Notes: a model not told the origin generated them from the letters alone. DNA of 37,724 nucleotides from Alphaproteobacteria bacterium (GCA_023150455.1 JAKLKW010000025.1:1-37724), one strand, 5' to 3'; positions 26,246-34,428 are shown, numbered from the stretch's first letter. Program-made: numbers and translations.

Positions 26246-26264
26246 GCGCGAAACCATTTCGCGC
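26246..26264. promoter_or_regulatory. 8-bp perfect inverted repeat upstream of the small membrane peptide
   Basis: GCGCGAAA (26246-26253) and TTTCGCGC (26257-26264) are separated by CCA. It sits immediately upstream of the AATAAT box of the 39-aa gene, at the place of an operator or the -35 region. It could equally be a hairpin; no T-run follows. Confidence 0.45.
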
Positions 26265-26440
26265 GGCGGCGCACCGGGATGCGCCGCATTGCCGCGTATC
26301 ATCGCAGCGCCAGGGCGGACATGCAGTGACCTGCGTCACTCCCCGCACAAGCGCGACACGATGGTCGGAAGGGTGTTCCGGCGGCGCTTGCGGATGAACC
26401 GCGCGCCGCCCGGGGTAAACCCGTGGCGGGCGCGGACGGG
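26265..26440. other. Intergenic stretch without a gene; one hairpin
   Basis: No coding frame with protein-like composition was found. AGTGAC (26325-26330) and GTCACT (26335-26340) form a perfect 6-bp hairpin with a CTGC loop. The region lies downstream of the SDR stop at 26441 on the minus strand and upstream of the small peptide gene. Confidence 0.4.
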
Positions 26441-27238
26441 TCAGGTACCGCTTTGTTTTTTCAGCATTTTCATTGCCGCGACGACGCCGGCCGCCATCAG
26501 GCGCCGCGGCAGGAAGCGTTGCGCCAGCGGCGCCAGCACCGCGCCGGAGCCGACCGTCACGAGCGGCCGCCGGCCGAGCCCGGCCAGCGCCGCCTCGGCG
26601 ACCTGCTCCGGCGTGGCGGCGCGATGGAACATCCAGGGCCTCATGCCCGAGCGCTCGCCGAACTTGGTGGCGGTGAAGCCGGGGCACAGCGCCAGCACGT
26701 CGACCGGCAGCCCGCTGAGGTCGGCGGCGAGCGACTGCGCGTAGTGCAGCTTGAAGGCCTTGGTCGAGGCATAGGTGGCAAGCCGCCCGACCGGCAGGAA
26801 GGCGGAAATGCTCGACACCATGATGACGCCGGCGCGGCGCGCGCCGGGCGCCGTCGCGCGCTCGATCATCCCCGGCAGCAGCGCCCGCGTCAGGACGACC
26901 GGCGCCGTGACGTTGACCTCGACCATGACGCGCTCGTCGGCGGCGTCGTTGCGATGGACCGGGCCGAAGAAGCCGAGACCGGCATTGTTGACCAGCAGGT
27001 CGACCCCCGCCCGCTCGCCCGCCGCGATCACGGCTTCGCGGCCGGCGTCGGTGGCTAGGTCGGCCGGCACGATCGCGATGTCGCGGCCCGGCCGCGCCAG
27101 GTCGCGCGCCAGAGACGACAACGCGTCGCGGTCGCGGCCGGTCAGGATCAGGTGCGTTGCCGCCGGCAGGACGCGCGCGAAGCCGGCGCCGATGCCACTC
27201 GAGGCGCCGGTGATCAGCGCGACGCGGAACGCGGACAA
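26441..27238 (-). CDS. SDR family NAD(P)-dependent oxidoreductase
   Basis: This 265-aa short-chain dehydrogenase has ITGASSGIG (9-17), NNAG (84-87), SSISA and the active-site YASTK (Tyr156, Lys160). The C-terminal 60 residues are hydrophobic and basic (AQRFLPRRLMAAGVVAAMKMLKK), suggesting a membrane-associated enzyme like those acting on lipids or retinol-type substrates. No ATG precedes the Rossmann motif: the best start is TTG 27238, two bases after the stop of the small Tat protein gene, so translation is probably coupled. It is the third gene of the operon with the cyclase. Confidence 0.82.
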   Translation of the reverse strand: MSAFRVALITGASSGIGAGFARVLPAATHLILTGRDRDALSSLARDLARPGRDIAIVPADLATDAGREAVIAAGERAGVDLLVNNAGLGFFGPVHRNDAADERVMVEVNVTAPVVLTRALLPGMIERATAPGARRAGVIMVSSISAFLPVGRLATYASTKAFKLHYAQSLAADLSGLPVDVLALCPGFTATKFGERSGMRPWMFHRAATPEQVAEAALAGLGRRPLVTVGSGAVLAPLAQRFLPRRLMAAGVVAAMKMLKKQSGT

Positions 27239-27240
27239 GC

Positions 27241-27537
27241 TCAGAAGGGCGTGTCGCCCGTCGCGGGGGCCGGGGTTGCCAGCGCGCAGCCGCACAGCGG
27301 GCAGCGCGCATCGCTCTTGATCCGCGCGATCTCGTCGGCGGACAGTGTGCGGCCGGCAAGCTGGGCGTCGATCTCGGCCAGGAGCTGCGCGTGCAGCGCC
27401 GGCGCCTCGCAGGCGGCGAGATAGGCCCGCGCCGTGGCCGGCGGCATCTCCTGGATCTGGAACGCGCGCGCGGCGCCGGCGGCGAGCCCCGCGCCCGCCG
27501 CCATGCCGAGCCCCAGGAACCGTCTGCGATCGATCAT
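27241..27537 (-). CDS. Small Tat-exported protein with CxxCxC motif
   Basis: This 98-aa protein is unrecognised at family level. The N-terminus MIDRRRFLGLGMAAGAGLAAGAARA is a twin-arginine signal peptide, so it is exported folded, perhaps with a cofactor. The mature part is helical (ARAYLAACEAPALHAQLLAEIDAQL) and ends with CPLCGC, which could bind a metal or a cofactor. It starts 27 bases after the Tat cyclase gene and is followed directly by the SDR, so the three probably work together in or at the periplasm. Accessory or small subunits of Tat oxidoreductases have a similar shape. Confidence 0.7.
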   Translation of the reverse strand: MIDRRRFLGLGMAAGAGLAAGAARAFQIQEMPPATARAYLAACEAPALHAQLLAEIDAQLAGRTLSADEIARIKSDARCPLCGCALATPAPATGDTPF

Positions 27538-27564
27538 GGACTCTCCTGGCCGCTGCCTGCGGCC

Positions 27565-28668
27565 TCAGGTTATCGCGATCGGCGACCCGGCCGAGCCGGT
27601 GGCGCCCTTGATCGGCATCGGGGCGAATATATACACGAACCGGTACTTCCCGTCCTTGATCAACTCGTCGAAGTTCAGGTTCTCGTGATTGAAGATGCCG
27701 TTCTTCGTGATCAGCTCGTTGTGGCACACGAAGGCGAGCTTCTCGTTCGGGTTCGGCACGACGTCCGTGCCCCAGGTATCGGCTCCGGTCAGCGCGACGT
27801 CCTTGCCGACCAGCCAGCGCGCGACCTCGAGCCCGATGCCCGGCTCGCCCGAGTTGAAGCGGTCGTTGTTCTTCATCCACAGGCTGCCCCAGCCCGTGTT
27901 GAAGAACACCGCGTCGCCGGGCTTGATGTCCTTCTCTTCCATCTTCTGCTTCTTGAGCGCGTTCTGCACGTGCTCGGCCTTGATCTCCTGGCCCTTGTCC
28001 CACATCTGCCCGGTCAGCCCGGCCACGTCGATCAGGTGCGCGCGGGTGAAGAACGGCTTGCAATGCTCGATGCCGAGCTTGCCCAGGCCGTACGTCCCGT
28101 AGACCTCGTTTCCGGTGAAGCCGTTGTAGAACCGGTGCTCGGCGCGGTCGCCGGGTTTGCCCGTCTCGACGCCGATATGGCCGAGACCGTCGAACTGCGT
28201 GCCGACCTGGCCGATCTCGGTCGCCAGGAACTCGTCGTTGTAGACCAGCTTGTTGTCGCCGAACGGCCCGCCCGTCGGCCCGCCCGGGATGCGCACGGCG
28301 AAGACGCGCGCGCCGAACAGCGGCATGCCGGATTCGTAGACCCGGCCGATGCGATAGACCTTGCCGTCGCGGATCCACTTCGCCGAGTCCTTGATCTTCT
28401 CGGGCGTCATGTGGTTGGACGCGCCGGCCTGGTCGTCCTTGCCCCACTTCGACGGCCACCATGGCGCGCCGATCGGCGTCTGTCCCGCCTGGGCGATCTG
28501 GGTCTGCCCCGCGGTCTGCGCCTGGGCAGCCTGAACGGCGCCCGTGGCCATGCCGCCCGCCGCGACCGCGCCCGCGCCCGCTGCCGCAGTCCTCAGAAAG
28601 TCCCGCCGTTCCGGCGAGTCCGGCTGGTCGCTGCCCGGCGCGTGCTCCTGGAATTTGCTGAAGCGCAT
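27565..28668 (-). CDS. Tat-exported cyclase family protein (kynurenine-formamidase-like fold)
   Basis: This 367-aa protein has a twin-arginine signal (PERRDFLRTAAAGAGAVAAGG, Arg21-Arg22). A cyclase-family (PF04199) metal-hydrolase domain follows, with VGTQFDGLGHIG at 155-166. The family's usual motif is HxGTHxDxPxH; here the first metal His of GTH is Gln, while D160 and H164 remain, a variation seen in a periplasmic subgroup. Members hydrolyse formamides, isatin or similar amides and lactams. ATG 28668 follows GGGAGGAAAC; an upstream in-frame ATG would place the Tat signal too far in. It heads the operon with the small Tat protein and the SDR. Confidence 0.85.
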   Translation of the reverse strand: MRFSKFQEHAPGSDQPDSPERRDFLRTAAAGAGAVAAGGMATGAVQAAQAQTAGQTQIAQAGQTPIGAPWWPSKWGKDDQAGASNHMTPEKIKDSAKWIRDGKVYRIGRVYESGMPLFGARVFAVRIPGGPTGGPFGDNKLVYNDEFLATEIGQVGTQFDGLGHIGVETGKPGDRAEHRFYNGFTGNEVYGTYGLGKLGIEHCKPFFTRAHLIDVAGLTGQMWDKGQEIKAEHVQNALKKQKMEEKDIKPGDAVFFNTGWGSLWMKNNDRFNSGEPGIGLEVARWLVGKDVALTGADTWGTDVVPNPNEKLAFVCHNELITKNGIFNHENLNFDELIKDGKYRFVYIFAPMPIKGATGSAGSPIAIT

Positions 28669-28724
28669 CGTTTCCTCCCCGTGACCGACCCGGCGCGGCG
28701 GCGGGCCGCCCTTGCGCCGCGGCA

Positions 28725-28754
28725 ATTGTCCGGCTGGGGACATGCGCGCGTCAA
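28725..28754 (-). promoter_or_regulatory. Candidate promoter of the cyclase operon
   Basis: On the minus strand TTGACG (28754-28749), an 18-base spacer and GACAAT (28730-28725) lie about 57 bases upstream of the cyclase ATG. The -35 is good and the -10 moderate. Confidence 0.4.
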
Positions 28755-28838
28755 TAGACGATCCGGCGCAACCGGCGGACCGCGATTGCCAGGCGGCTGC
28801 GCGCGGCGCAGCATGGCGGCGGGAGGATCGGCCACATA

Positions 28839-29915
28839 ATGAGCCTGTTCGATCGCGACGATTCCGCGCGGCGCCTGCCGGTGTCGGTGATCACCGGGTT
28901 CCTCGGCAGCGGCAAGACCACGCTCCTGAACCGCTTGCTGCGCGATCCGGCGATGGCCGACAGCGCGGTCATCGTCAACGAGTTCGGCGAGATCGGCCTC
29001 GACCATCTGCTGATGGAGCGGATCGACGGCGAGACCGTGCTGATGGCGAGCGGCTGCCTGTGCTGCACGGTGCGCTCGGACCTCGAGCAGACCTTGCGCG
29101 ACCTCGATTGGAAGCGGCGCGACGGCACCGTCCCGCCCTTCGCGCGCGTGCTGGTCGAGACGACCGGCCTGGCCGATCCGGCGCCGATCCTGCAGTTGCT
29201 GCTCAACCACCCGATAGTCTGCGCCTCCTATCGCCTCGATGCCGTCGTCGCCACGGTGGACGCGCTGCACGCCATGCGGCAGCTCGACGAGCACGCGGAA
29301 TCCGTGAAGCAGGTCGCGCTCGCCGACCGGCTCGTGCTCACCAAGACCGACCTGGCCGGCGCGGATGACGGCGGCCTGTCGACGCGGCTCAAGGCGATCA
29401 ATCCGGCCGCGCCCGTGCACCGCGCCGTCAACGGCGACATCGCCGCCGGCCTTCTGTTCGGCGCGGCGCTCTACGATCCGGCGCGCCGCACGCCCGACGC
29501 GCGCGCCTGGCTCAGGGACGAGGCCTACGCGCCGGCCGATGCCGCCGGGCATGGCAACGAGGCGCATCATCACCATCACGCGGCGCACGCGCACGCCCGC
29601 GACGTGAATCGTCACGACGCCCGGATCGCCGCCTTCTGCCTTGTCGAAGACCAGCCGATCGACTGGGACCGGTTCCATCGCTGGCTCGGGCGGCTGCGCG
29701 CGGAGCGCGGTCACGACCTGTTGCGGGTCAAGGGCATCCTGAACCTGGCCGGCGAGCCGGCGCCGGTCGCGATCCACGGCGTGCACCATGTCTTCCATCC
29801 GCCGGTGCAGCTTGGCCAATGGCCCGACGACGACCGCCGGTCGCGCGTGGTCTTCATCACGCGCGACCTGCCGGGCGACCAGATCGCGCAGAGCTGGCGC
29901 GACGCGCCGGCTTAA
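28839..29915 (+). CDS. COG0523 family GTPase (CobW/ZNG1-like metallochaperone)
   Basis: This 358-aa G3E GTPase has Walker A GFLGSGKTTLL (20-30), VNEFGEIGLDHLL (Walker B region), the metal-binding GCLCCTVR (Cys73, Cys75, Cys76), the NKxD-like TKTD near 168, and a C-terminal CobW_C domain. A His-rich loop (HHHHHAAHAHARDVNRH, near 245) is typical of zinc-responsive members. Such proteins load or store metal, often zinc, for client enzymes; the client is unknown, though the Tat cyclase next door belongs to a metal-dependent family. No Zur-like site was identified upstream. GGGAGG lies about 12 bases before the ATG. It overlaps the end of the convergent TetR gene by four bases. Confidence 0.92.
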   Translation: MSLFDRDDSARRLPVSVITGFLGSGKTTLLNRLLRDPAMADSAVIVNEFGEIGLDHLLMERIDGETVLMASGCLCCTVRSDLEQTLRDLDWKRRDGTVPPFARVLVETTGLADPAPILQLLLNHPIVCASYRLDAVVATVDALHAMRQLDEHAESVKQVALADRLVLTKTDLAGADDGGLSTRLKAINPAAPVHRAVNGDIAAGLLFGAALYDPARRTPDARAWLRDEAYAPADAAGHGNEAHHHHHAAHAHARDVNRHDARIAAFCLVEDQPIDWDRFHRWLGRLRAERGHDLLRVKGILNLAGEPAPVAIHGVHHVFHPPVQLGQWPDDDRRSRVVFITRDLPGDQIAQSWRDAPA

Positions 29916-30562
29916 GCGGCGGCAGGGTCCGGGGCTGCGCCAGCGGCGTCGCCGCCCAGCATGGCCTTCAGCTGCCGGGCGCAGGTCTCGAGCGGCTCCG
30001 TGCTCTGCCGGGTCTTGGCCAGGGCCATGGCCCCGGAAAACGACATGACGACGAAGGCGGCCATCGCGTCGGGATCCGCGGGCCCGACCGCGCCGGTCTC
30101 CTGGTCCGCGCGCAACTTCCGCAGGATGGCTGCCTGCCACTCGGCGAAAACGTCCTGCAGCGCCTGCCGAAGCTCGGCGTCGGCGAGGGCGAGCTCGATG
30201 GCCAGATTGTTGACCGGGCAGCCGAGCACCCGGCGCCGCTCGTCCAGTTCCCGGGCCGTGCGACCGAAGACGGCGAGGACGCCGTCGCGCGCGGTCGGCG
30301 CCGCCTGGATCGGCTCGATCCATGTCTCGCGGACCGCCGCCGCGACGCGCTCGCGGATGACGGCGAGCGCCAGCGCCTTCTTGCTGGGGAAGTGATGGTG
30401 CAACGCACCGCCGGTCACGCCGGCGGCGTGCATGATGTCGTGCGTGCTGGTCGCGTGATAGCCCCTGGCCTGGAAGGCTTCCGCCGCCACGTCGAGGATC
30501 CGGCGCCGCATCGCCACGGGATCGTTCGATCGCTTGGGCCGGCTCGTCTCGGTTTCCGCCAT
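29912..30562 (-). CDS. TetR/AcrR family transcriptional regulator
   Basis: This 216-aa repressor has an N-terminal TetR helix-turn-helix (RRRILDVAAEAFQARGYHATSTHDIMHAAGVTGGALHHHFPSKKALALAVI, about residues 18-68) and an all-helical ligand domain with the conserved GCPVNNLAIELA typical of the TetR_C subgroup of NemR-like regulators. The start at 30562 gives the usual length; an upstream in-frame codon at 30595 would add 11 residues. It is divergent from the NIPSNAP gene, with two near-identical palindromes between them, so autoregulation and control of the neighbour are almost certain. The Cys in GCPV could be a redox or electrophile sensor, as in NemR; this is inference. Confidence 0.9.
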   Translation of the reverse strand: MAETETSRPKRSNDPVAMRRRILDVAAEAFQARGYHATSTHDIMHAAGVTGGALHHHFPSKKALALAVIRERVAAAVRETWIEPIQAAPTARDGVLAVFGRTARELDERRRVLGCPVNNLAIELALADAELRQALQDVFAEWQAAILRKLRADQETGAVGPADPDAMAAFVVMSFSGAMALAKTRQSTEPLETCARQLKAMLGGDAAGAAPDPAAA

Positions 30563-30607
30563 TTCCCCGCCTGTCGTTCGCCTGCAGCGTGCCATAGGCT
30601 TGTCCGC

Positions 30608-30655
30608 TTGACAAGACCGGTTGACCGGTCTTATGTCAAAAACCGGTCAACCGGT
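30608..30655. promoter_or_regulatory. Divergent promoter with two TetR operators
   Basis: Plus strand: a perfect -35 TTGACA (30608-30613), then operator 1, AGACCGGT-TG-ACCGGTCT (30614-30631), which fills the spacer exactly, then TTATGT/TATGTC as the -10. Operator 2, ACCGGT-CA-ACCGGT (30642-30655), covers the start region; the operator centres are 26 bp apart. On the minus strand TTGACA (30639-30634) can serve the tetR gene, so both promoters are occluded by the same sites. Confidence 0.75.
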
Positions 30656-30677
30656 CTGTTATTGTCGGGAGGAACCA

Positions 30678-31442
30678 ATGCAAGAGCGCAAGCAGCCGGT
30701 CGTTTCGCTGACCCCCGAGCCGATGCCGGCCTGGTCGGCCATCGTGGAGCTGCGCCAGTACACGCTGCGGCCGGGCATGCGCGACACCTTGATCGACCTG
30801 TTCGACCGCGAGTTCGTCGAGACGCAGGAGGCGGCCGGCATGAAGGTGATCGGCCAGTTCCGCGATCTTGCCGATCCGAACCGCTTCGTCTGGCTGCGCG
30901 GGTTCCCGGACATGGATGCGCGCGGCAGGTCGTTGACGGAATTCTATGTCGATGGTGTCGCGTGGAAGGCGCATCGCGACGCCGCGCGCGCGACCATGGT
31001 CGACACCACCAACGCGCTGCTGCTGCGTCCGGCGCGCCCCGACAGCGGATTCCGCGCCGACGCGGCCGCGCGGCCGCCGGTCGGCGCCACGGCCCTTCCC
31101 GACAGCCTCGCCGTGGCCCGGATCGACCATTTCGACGCGCCGGTCAGCCCCGACGTGATCGAGTCGTTCGAGCGGGGCGTGCTGCCGGCGCTGCGGGATG
31201 CGGGCGCGTCGTATATCGCCTATTTCGTGACCGAGCCCGGCGCGAACACCTTCCCGGCCTTGCCGGTGCGCGAAGGCGTCAACGTGCTGGCATGGTTCGC
31301 GGGGCTGGCGGACCGGCGCGGCCTCGAGCGCGTCCAGGCCGGGCTTGCCGCCGCGTCCTGCGGGCAGGCCGCCGGCGCCAAGCCACCGGTGGGGACGAAG
31401 GTGCTGACCCTGTCGCCGACGGCGCGGTCGCATCTGCGCTGA
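30678..31442 (+). CDS. NIPSNAP family protein
   Basis: This 254-aa protein consists of two NIPSNAP/ferredoxin-like alpha-beta-barrel modules: the first begins IVELRQYTLRPGMRDTLIDLFDREFVETQEAAGMKVIGQFRD (about 21-62), the second near 135 (VARIDHFDAPVSPDVIESFERGVLPALRDAGA). Bacterial NIPSNAP proteins are small, often monooxygenase-like or scaffolding proteins of unknown activity, commonly under TetR control. ATG 30678 follows GGGAGGAACCA. It is the target of the adjacent TetR repressor. No enzyme assignment is possible from the sequence. Confidence 0.85.
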   Translation: MQERKQPVVSLTPEPMPAWSAIVELRQYTLRPGMRDTLIDLFDREFVETQEAAGMKVIGQFRDLADPNRFVWLRGFPDMDARGRSLTEFYVDGVAWKAHRDAARATMVDTTNALLLRPARPDSGFRADAAARPPVGATALPDSLAVARIDHFDAPVSPDVIESFERGVLPALRDAGASYIAYFVTEPGANTFPALPVREGVNVLAWFAGLADRRGLERVQAGLAAASCGQAAGAKPPVGTKVLTLSPTARSHLR

Positions 31443-31605
31443 ACCACGCGCCTGCCAGAAGAATGCCGTCGCGTCTGTGCGCGTTATCACTGGCCCGATA
31501 CGCGAAGTTCTGGCTAGAATATTCGCTGGTGGCTGTCGCGTCTCGGAGGGCGTCGGTCGCCCGTGGAAAATCGAAGCTGTTGTCGGATTCGCCTAGGTAC
31601 GAGCG

Positions 31606-32184
31606 ATGCGCGTTCTCCTGTTCGTCGTCGGTCTTGTGCTCGCGGTGCCGGCCGCGCCCGGCCCGGCCGCTTCCGCCGAGGATGCGACCCAATATGTCCG
31701 CCGGCTGCTCGGCGAGATGGTCGACGTGTCGAAGCATCCCACCCGGGATCGGCGGGCGTTCTACGTGAAATTCCTGTCGAGCGAGATCGACTGGAACGGT
31801 CCGGCGGCGCTGGCGCTCGGTCAGCGCTGGCAGGCCTTGCCCGATGACGAGCGCCGCAGGCTGGCGGAGTGGTCGCGCGACTCGGTGCTGGGCACCGACG
31901 GCGTCATGAACTTCGTGCAGAACCTGATCTTCCAGTCCTGCGCGATCACGAGCCGCAGCCAGCAGGCAGACGGCGCCTCGGTCCGCATCTCCTGCACCCG
32001 CTTCGGCGGCGAGCCGAACTTCATCGTGCGGTTCGACGTGAGGCGCCCGGGCGGCGCCTACCGGATCGTCGACGTCGGCTACAACGGCATCTCGCTGCTG
32101 GACGCGCTGTCGAAGGAGATCCTGAAGGAAGACGCCGTCGCCAAGCACGGCGTGCGCGTCGACGCGATCGCCGTCAAGCAGTGA
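31606..32184 (+). CDS. MlaC/Ttg2-like periplasmic phospholipid-binding protein
   Basis: This 192-aa protein has a signal peptide (MRVLLFVVGLVLAV, likely cleaved after ASA at about 24). The mature pattern ATQYVRRLLGEMVDVSKHP, FLSSEIDWNGPAALALGQRWQALPDDERRRLAEWSRD and YRIVDVGYNGISLLDALSKEI fits the MlaC (Tgt2) family, which ferries phospholipids between the outer-membrane MlaA and the inner-membrane MlaFEDB complex. None of those partners is in the window, so it is an orphan copy. TAGAAT at 31515-31520 could be a -10 box, without a clear -35. It is convergent with the GST gene. Confidence 0.65.
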   Translation: MRVLLFVVGLVLAVPAAPGPAASAEDATQYVRRLLGEMVDVSKHPTRDRRAFYVKFLSSEIDWNGPAALALGQRWQALPDDERRRLAEWSRDSVLGTDGVMNFVQNLIFQSCAITSRSQQADGASVRISCTRFGGEPNFIVRFDVRRPGGAYRIVDVGYNGISLLDALSKEILKEDAVAKHGVRVDAIAVKQ

Positions 32185-32191
32185 CGGCGCC

Positions 32192-32908
32192 CTACGCCGA
32201 ATCCAGCTCGCGGTAGCGCCGGAAGATACCCTGCTCGTTGAACGCAATGCGACGCGGCGACGCCAGATAGGCGGCGATGCGCGGCCGGCGCGCGACGCGG
32301 TCGTGCAGGGCGACGATGCGCCGGTGGCGCCGCTCCAGCCGCGCCATCGCCCGCGGGAACGCGTAGCGCAGGCCCTCGACCATCTGGAACAGCGACAGAT
32401 CGGCGTAGGAGATGCGGCCGCCGGCGAGCCACGCGCCCTTGGCCTTTTTCCGTGCCAGCACGGTCTCGAAATAGCCGAAATATTTCGGCGCGCGCGACGC
32501 GAGGAAGTCGGCGGCGCGGCGGCCGGCCTCCCGGTGCTGGTCCTCGTAGTAGAGGTTGCCCGAGATCGGGTGGTGCGTGTCGTGCACTTCCTGCAGGAAG
32601 TCGGCGATCGTGAGCTGAAGCTGATGCACCCATAGCCTGCCGGCATCGGCTTCCGGCGCCAGCCCGTGCCGTGCGCCCAGGTACAGCAGGATGTTGGCGG
32701 TCTGTCCGATGAGCAGCTTCCCGGCCTTGAGGAACGGCGGCGCGAAGGCGGCGCGCGCACCGCCGCCGCCCATCAGCCGCATCATGGCCGCGACGCCGCC
32801 CTTGCCGCGCGCGACGTCGACATAAGGGGCGCCGGCCTCCTCCAGCGCCAGGCGCACGAGCTCGCCGCGACCCTGGATTTCCGGCCAGTAGTAGAGCTCG
32901 TAGCGCAT
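32192..32908 (-). CDS. Glutathione S-transferase family protein
   Basis: This 238-aa protein has a thioredoxin-like N-terminal domain (MRYELYYWPEIQGRGELVRLALEEAGAPYVDV, then the PPFLK and GQTANILLYLG glutathione-binding region) and a helical C-terminal domain with GGRISYADLSLFQMVEGL. The Tyr of YYWPEIQGRGE is the probable catalytic residue, as in sigma/alpha-like GSTs. It could detoxify electrophiles; the substrate is unknown. A GGGAGGAGACGG ribosome site precedes the ATG. Confidence 0.85.
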   Translation of the reverse strand: MRYELYYWPEIQGRGELVRLALEEAGAPYVDVARGKGGVAAMMRLMGGGGARAAFAPPFLKAGKLLIGQTANILLYLGARHGLAPEADAGRLWVHQLQLTIADFLQEVHDTHHPISGNLYYEDQHREAGRRAADFLASRAPKYFGYFETVLARKKAKGAWLAGGRISYADLSLFQMVEGLRYAFPRAMARLERRHRRIVALHDRVARRPRIAAYLASPRRIAFNEQGIFRRYRELDSA

Positions 32909-33008
32909 CGACCGTCTCCTCCCGTTCGCTCACGCCTTTGTCAATTAGACTGTGCCGAACCGCGCGCTAGGAAAAGCGGGCTGCGCGCGCAAGTCGGGGG
33001 AGAGTGCA

Positions 33009-33824
33009 ATGACCTGGCGCCTCGCGATCCTCGCTGTCCTGCTCGCCGGGTTCCCGGGCGCGGTTTCCGCGCAAGGCACCATCGAGCGCCTGTACGTGCT
33101 GGACTGCGGCCATGGCCGCGCGGCCGACATGTCGCGCTGGACGCCCGGTCTCAACGTCGGCACGCCGTTCGACGTGCGCGACAACTGCTACCTGATCCGC
33201 CACGCCCGGGGCTGGATGATGTGGGACACGGGCATCCCCGAAGCCGTTGCGCGGATGCCCGACGGGCTGGTGGCGGCGGGCGGCGCCATGGTCTGGAAGC
33301 GGCCGCGCACCATCGCCGAGCAGTTGGGCCAGGTCGGCGTGGCCGCGGCGGACATCAAGCTCGTCGCGGTCTCGCACACGCACCCCGACCATGTCGGCAA
33401 TGTCGGCATGTTCCCGGCGGCTACCGTGCTGATCCAGAAGGCCGAGTACGACTGGGCCTTCGGCCCGACGCGGTCGTTTCCGTTCTCTGCCGATATCGCC
33501 GCGCGCAAGCTCGAGGGCGATCACGACGTGTTCGGCGACGGCTCGGTGCGCATCCTGTCCGCGCCCGGGCACACGCCGGGCCACCAGGTCCTGCTGGTCC
33601 GCATGGCCGCGACCGGCTATGTGCTGCTGAGCGGAGACGCGGTGCATTTCCGCGACAACTGGGAGAACCGGCGCGTGCCGTCGATGAACACGAGCAAGGA
33701 GCAGACGCTCGCGTCGCTGCAGCGCATCGCGGACGTGCTGAAGGAACTCAAGGCGGAGCTGTGGATCAATCATGACCGCGTGCAGAGCGAGCAGATGAAG
33801 CGGCCGCCGCGGTTCTACGACTGA
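33009..33824 (+). CDS. Secreted metallo-beta-lactamase-fold hydrolase (AHL-lactonase-like)
   Basis: This 271-aa protein has a Sec signal peptide (MTWRLAILAVLLAGFPGAVSA, cleaved near residue 21); a longer in-frame start at 32952 would bury that signal and is rejected. The mature domain is an MBL fold: HTHPDHVG (123-130, the HxHxDH zinc motif), APGHTPGHQVLLV with a third histidine near 200, LLSGDAVHF with the bridging Asp near 221, and a C-terminal INHD. The opening LYVLDCGHG and NCYLIRHARGWMMWDTG are typical of N-acyl-homoserine-lactonase-like members. Quorum quenching is a possible but unproven role; generic lactonase is safer. Confidence 0.85.
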   Translation: MTWRLAILAVLLAGFPGAVSAQGTIERLYVLDCGHGRAADMSRWTPGLNVGTPFDVRDNCYLIRHARGWMMWDTGIPEAVARMPDGLVAAGGAMVWKRPRTIAEQLGQVGVAAADIKLVAVSHTHPDHVGNVGMFPAATVLIQKAEYDWAFGPTRSFPFSADIAARKLEGDHDVFGDGSVRILSAPGHTPGHQVLLVRMAATGYVLLSGDAVHFRDNWENRRVPSMNTSKEQTLASLQRIADVLKELKAELWINHDRVQSEQMKRPPRFYD

Positions 33825-34381
33825 GCGGCGCCGCCGCGTCCGAACAGGGCCGGCAGGTCGTCCCAGGCGTAGACGAGATTGTCGGACCGCCAGAGCGGCC
33901 CGGGGTCGCGATAGCGCCCGATCATCCGGCCGCCCAGCGCCTGGTAGAACGCGATCGCCGGCTCGTTGCCGACGACGACACCGAGCGCCAATCCCGGGAA
34001 GCCCAGTCGGTGCAGGTGATCGGCCATGGCGACGAGCAGAAGTCGGCCCAGGCCGCGCCGTGCCGTGCGCCGGTCGACATAGAGGTACTTGACCTCGCCG
34101 CGTCCGCCGAAGGCGGGATCGCCCGGCGGTCCGCAGAGGCCGAATCCCGCGATCGCGCCATCGATCTCGACCACGATGCATCCGGCGGCCGCCGGGGCAT
34201 CGGCCAGGATCGCTTGCCAGCGCGCGCGCCGGTGCGTCTCGTCGAGCGCCCGGTACGCGGCGTCCGGCGCAAGCGTGCGGTAGGTGTCGCACCAGACCGT
34301 CGCATGCAGCCGGGCGATGGCCGGCGCGTCGCTCGGCGCCGCCGGCCGCAAGCGCGCACCTTGTCCGGGTCCGGTCTGCAT
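33815..34381 (-). CDS. GNAT family N-acetyltransferase
   Basis: This 188-aa acetyltransferase has the acetyl-CoA-binding block GEVKYLYVDRRTARRGLGRLLLVAMADHL (about 92-120, with RRGLGR as motif A) and LALGVVVGNEPAIAFYQALGGRMIGR (motif B region). ATG 34381 gives the usual N-terminus (ARLRPAAPSDAPAIARLH). The substrate is unknown. It is convergent with the MBL gene, the two ends overlapping by 10 bases, and divergent from the SDR fragment. Confidence 0.88.
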   Translation of the reverse strand: MQTGPGQGARLRPAAPSDAPAIARLHATVWCDTYRTLAPDAAYRALDETHRRARWQAILADAPAAAGCIVVEIDGAIAGFGLCGPPGDPAFGGRGEVKYLYVDRRTARRGLGRLLLVAMADHLHRLGFPGLALGVVVGNEPAIAFYQALGGRMIGRYRDPGPLWRSDNLVYAWDDLPALFGRGGAAQS

Positions 34382-34428
34382 CCGGCCCTTGTAGCGGCTC
34401 GCGCGGCGCCGGCGCAATGGCGGCGGGG

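Noticed and set aside
27360-28462. Extension of the 26441-27238 SDR frame upstream across the Tat genes
   Set aside because: The upstream part is an out-of-frame reading of the cyclase and small Tat protein; the SDR begins at the TTG next to their stop.
32952-33008. An N-terminal extension of the MBL-fold protein from an upstream in-frame ATG
   Set aside because: It would put 19 residues before a clear Sec signal peptide; ATG 33009 is the better start.
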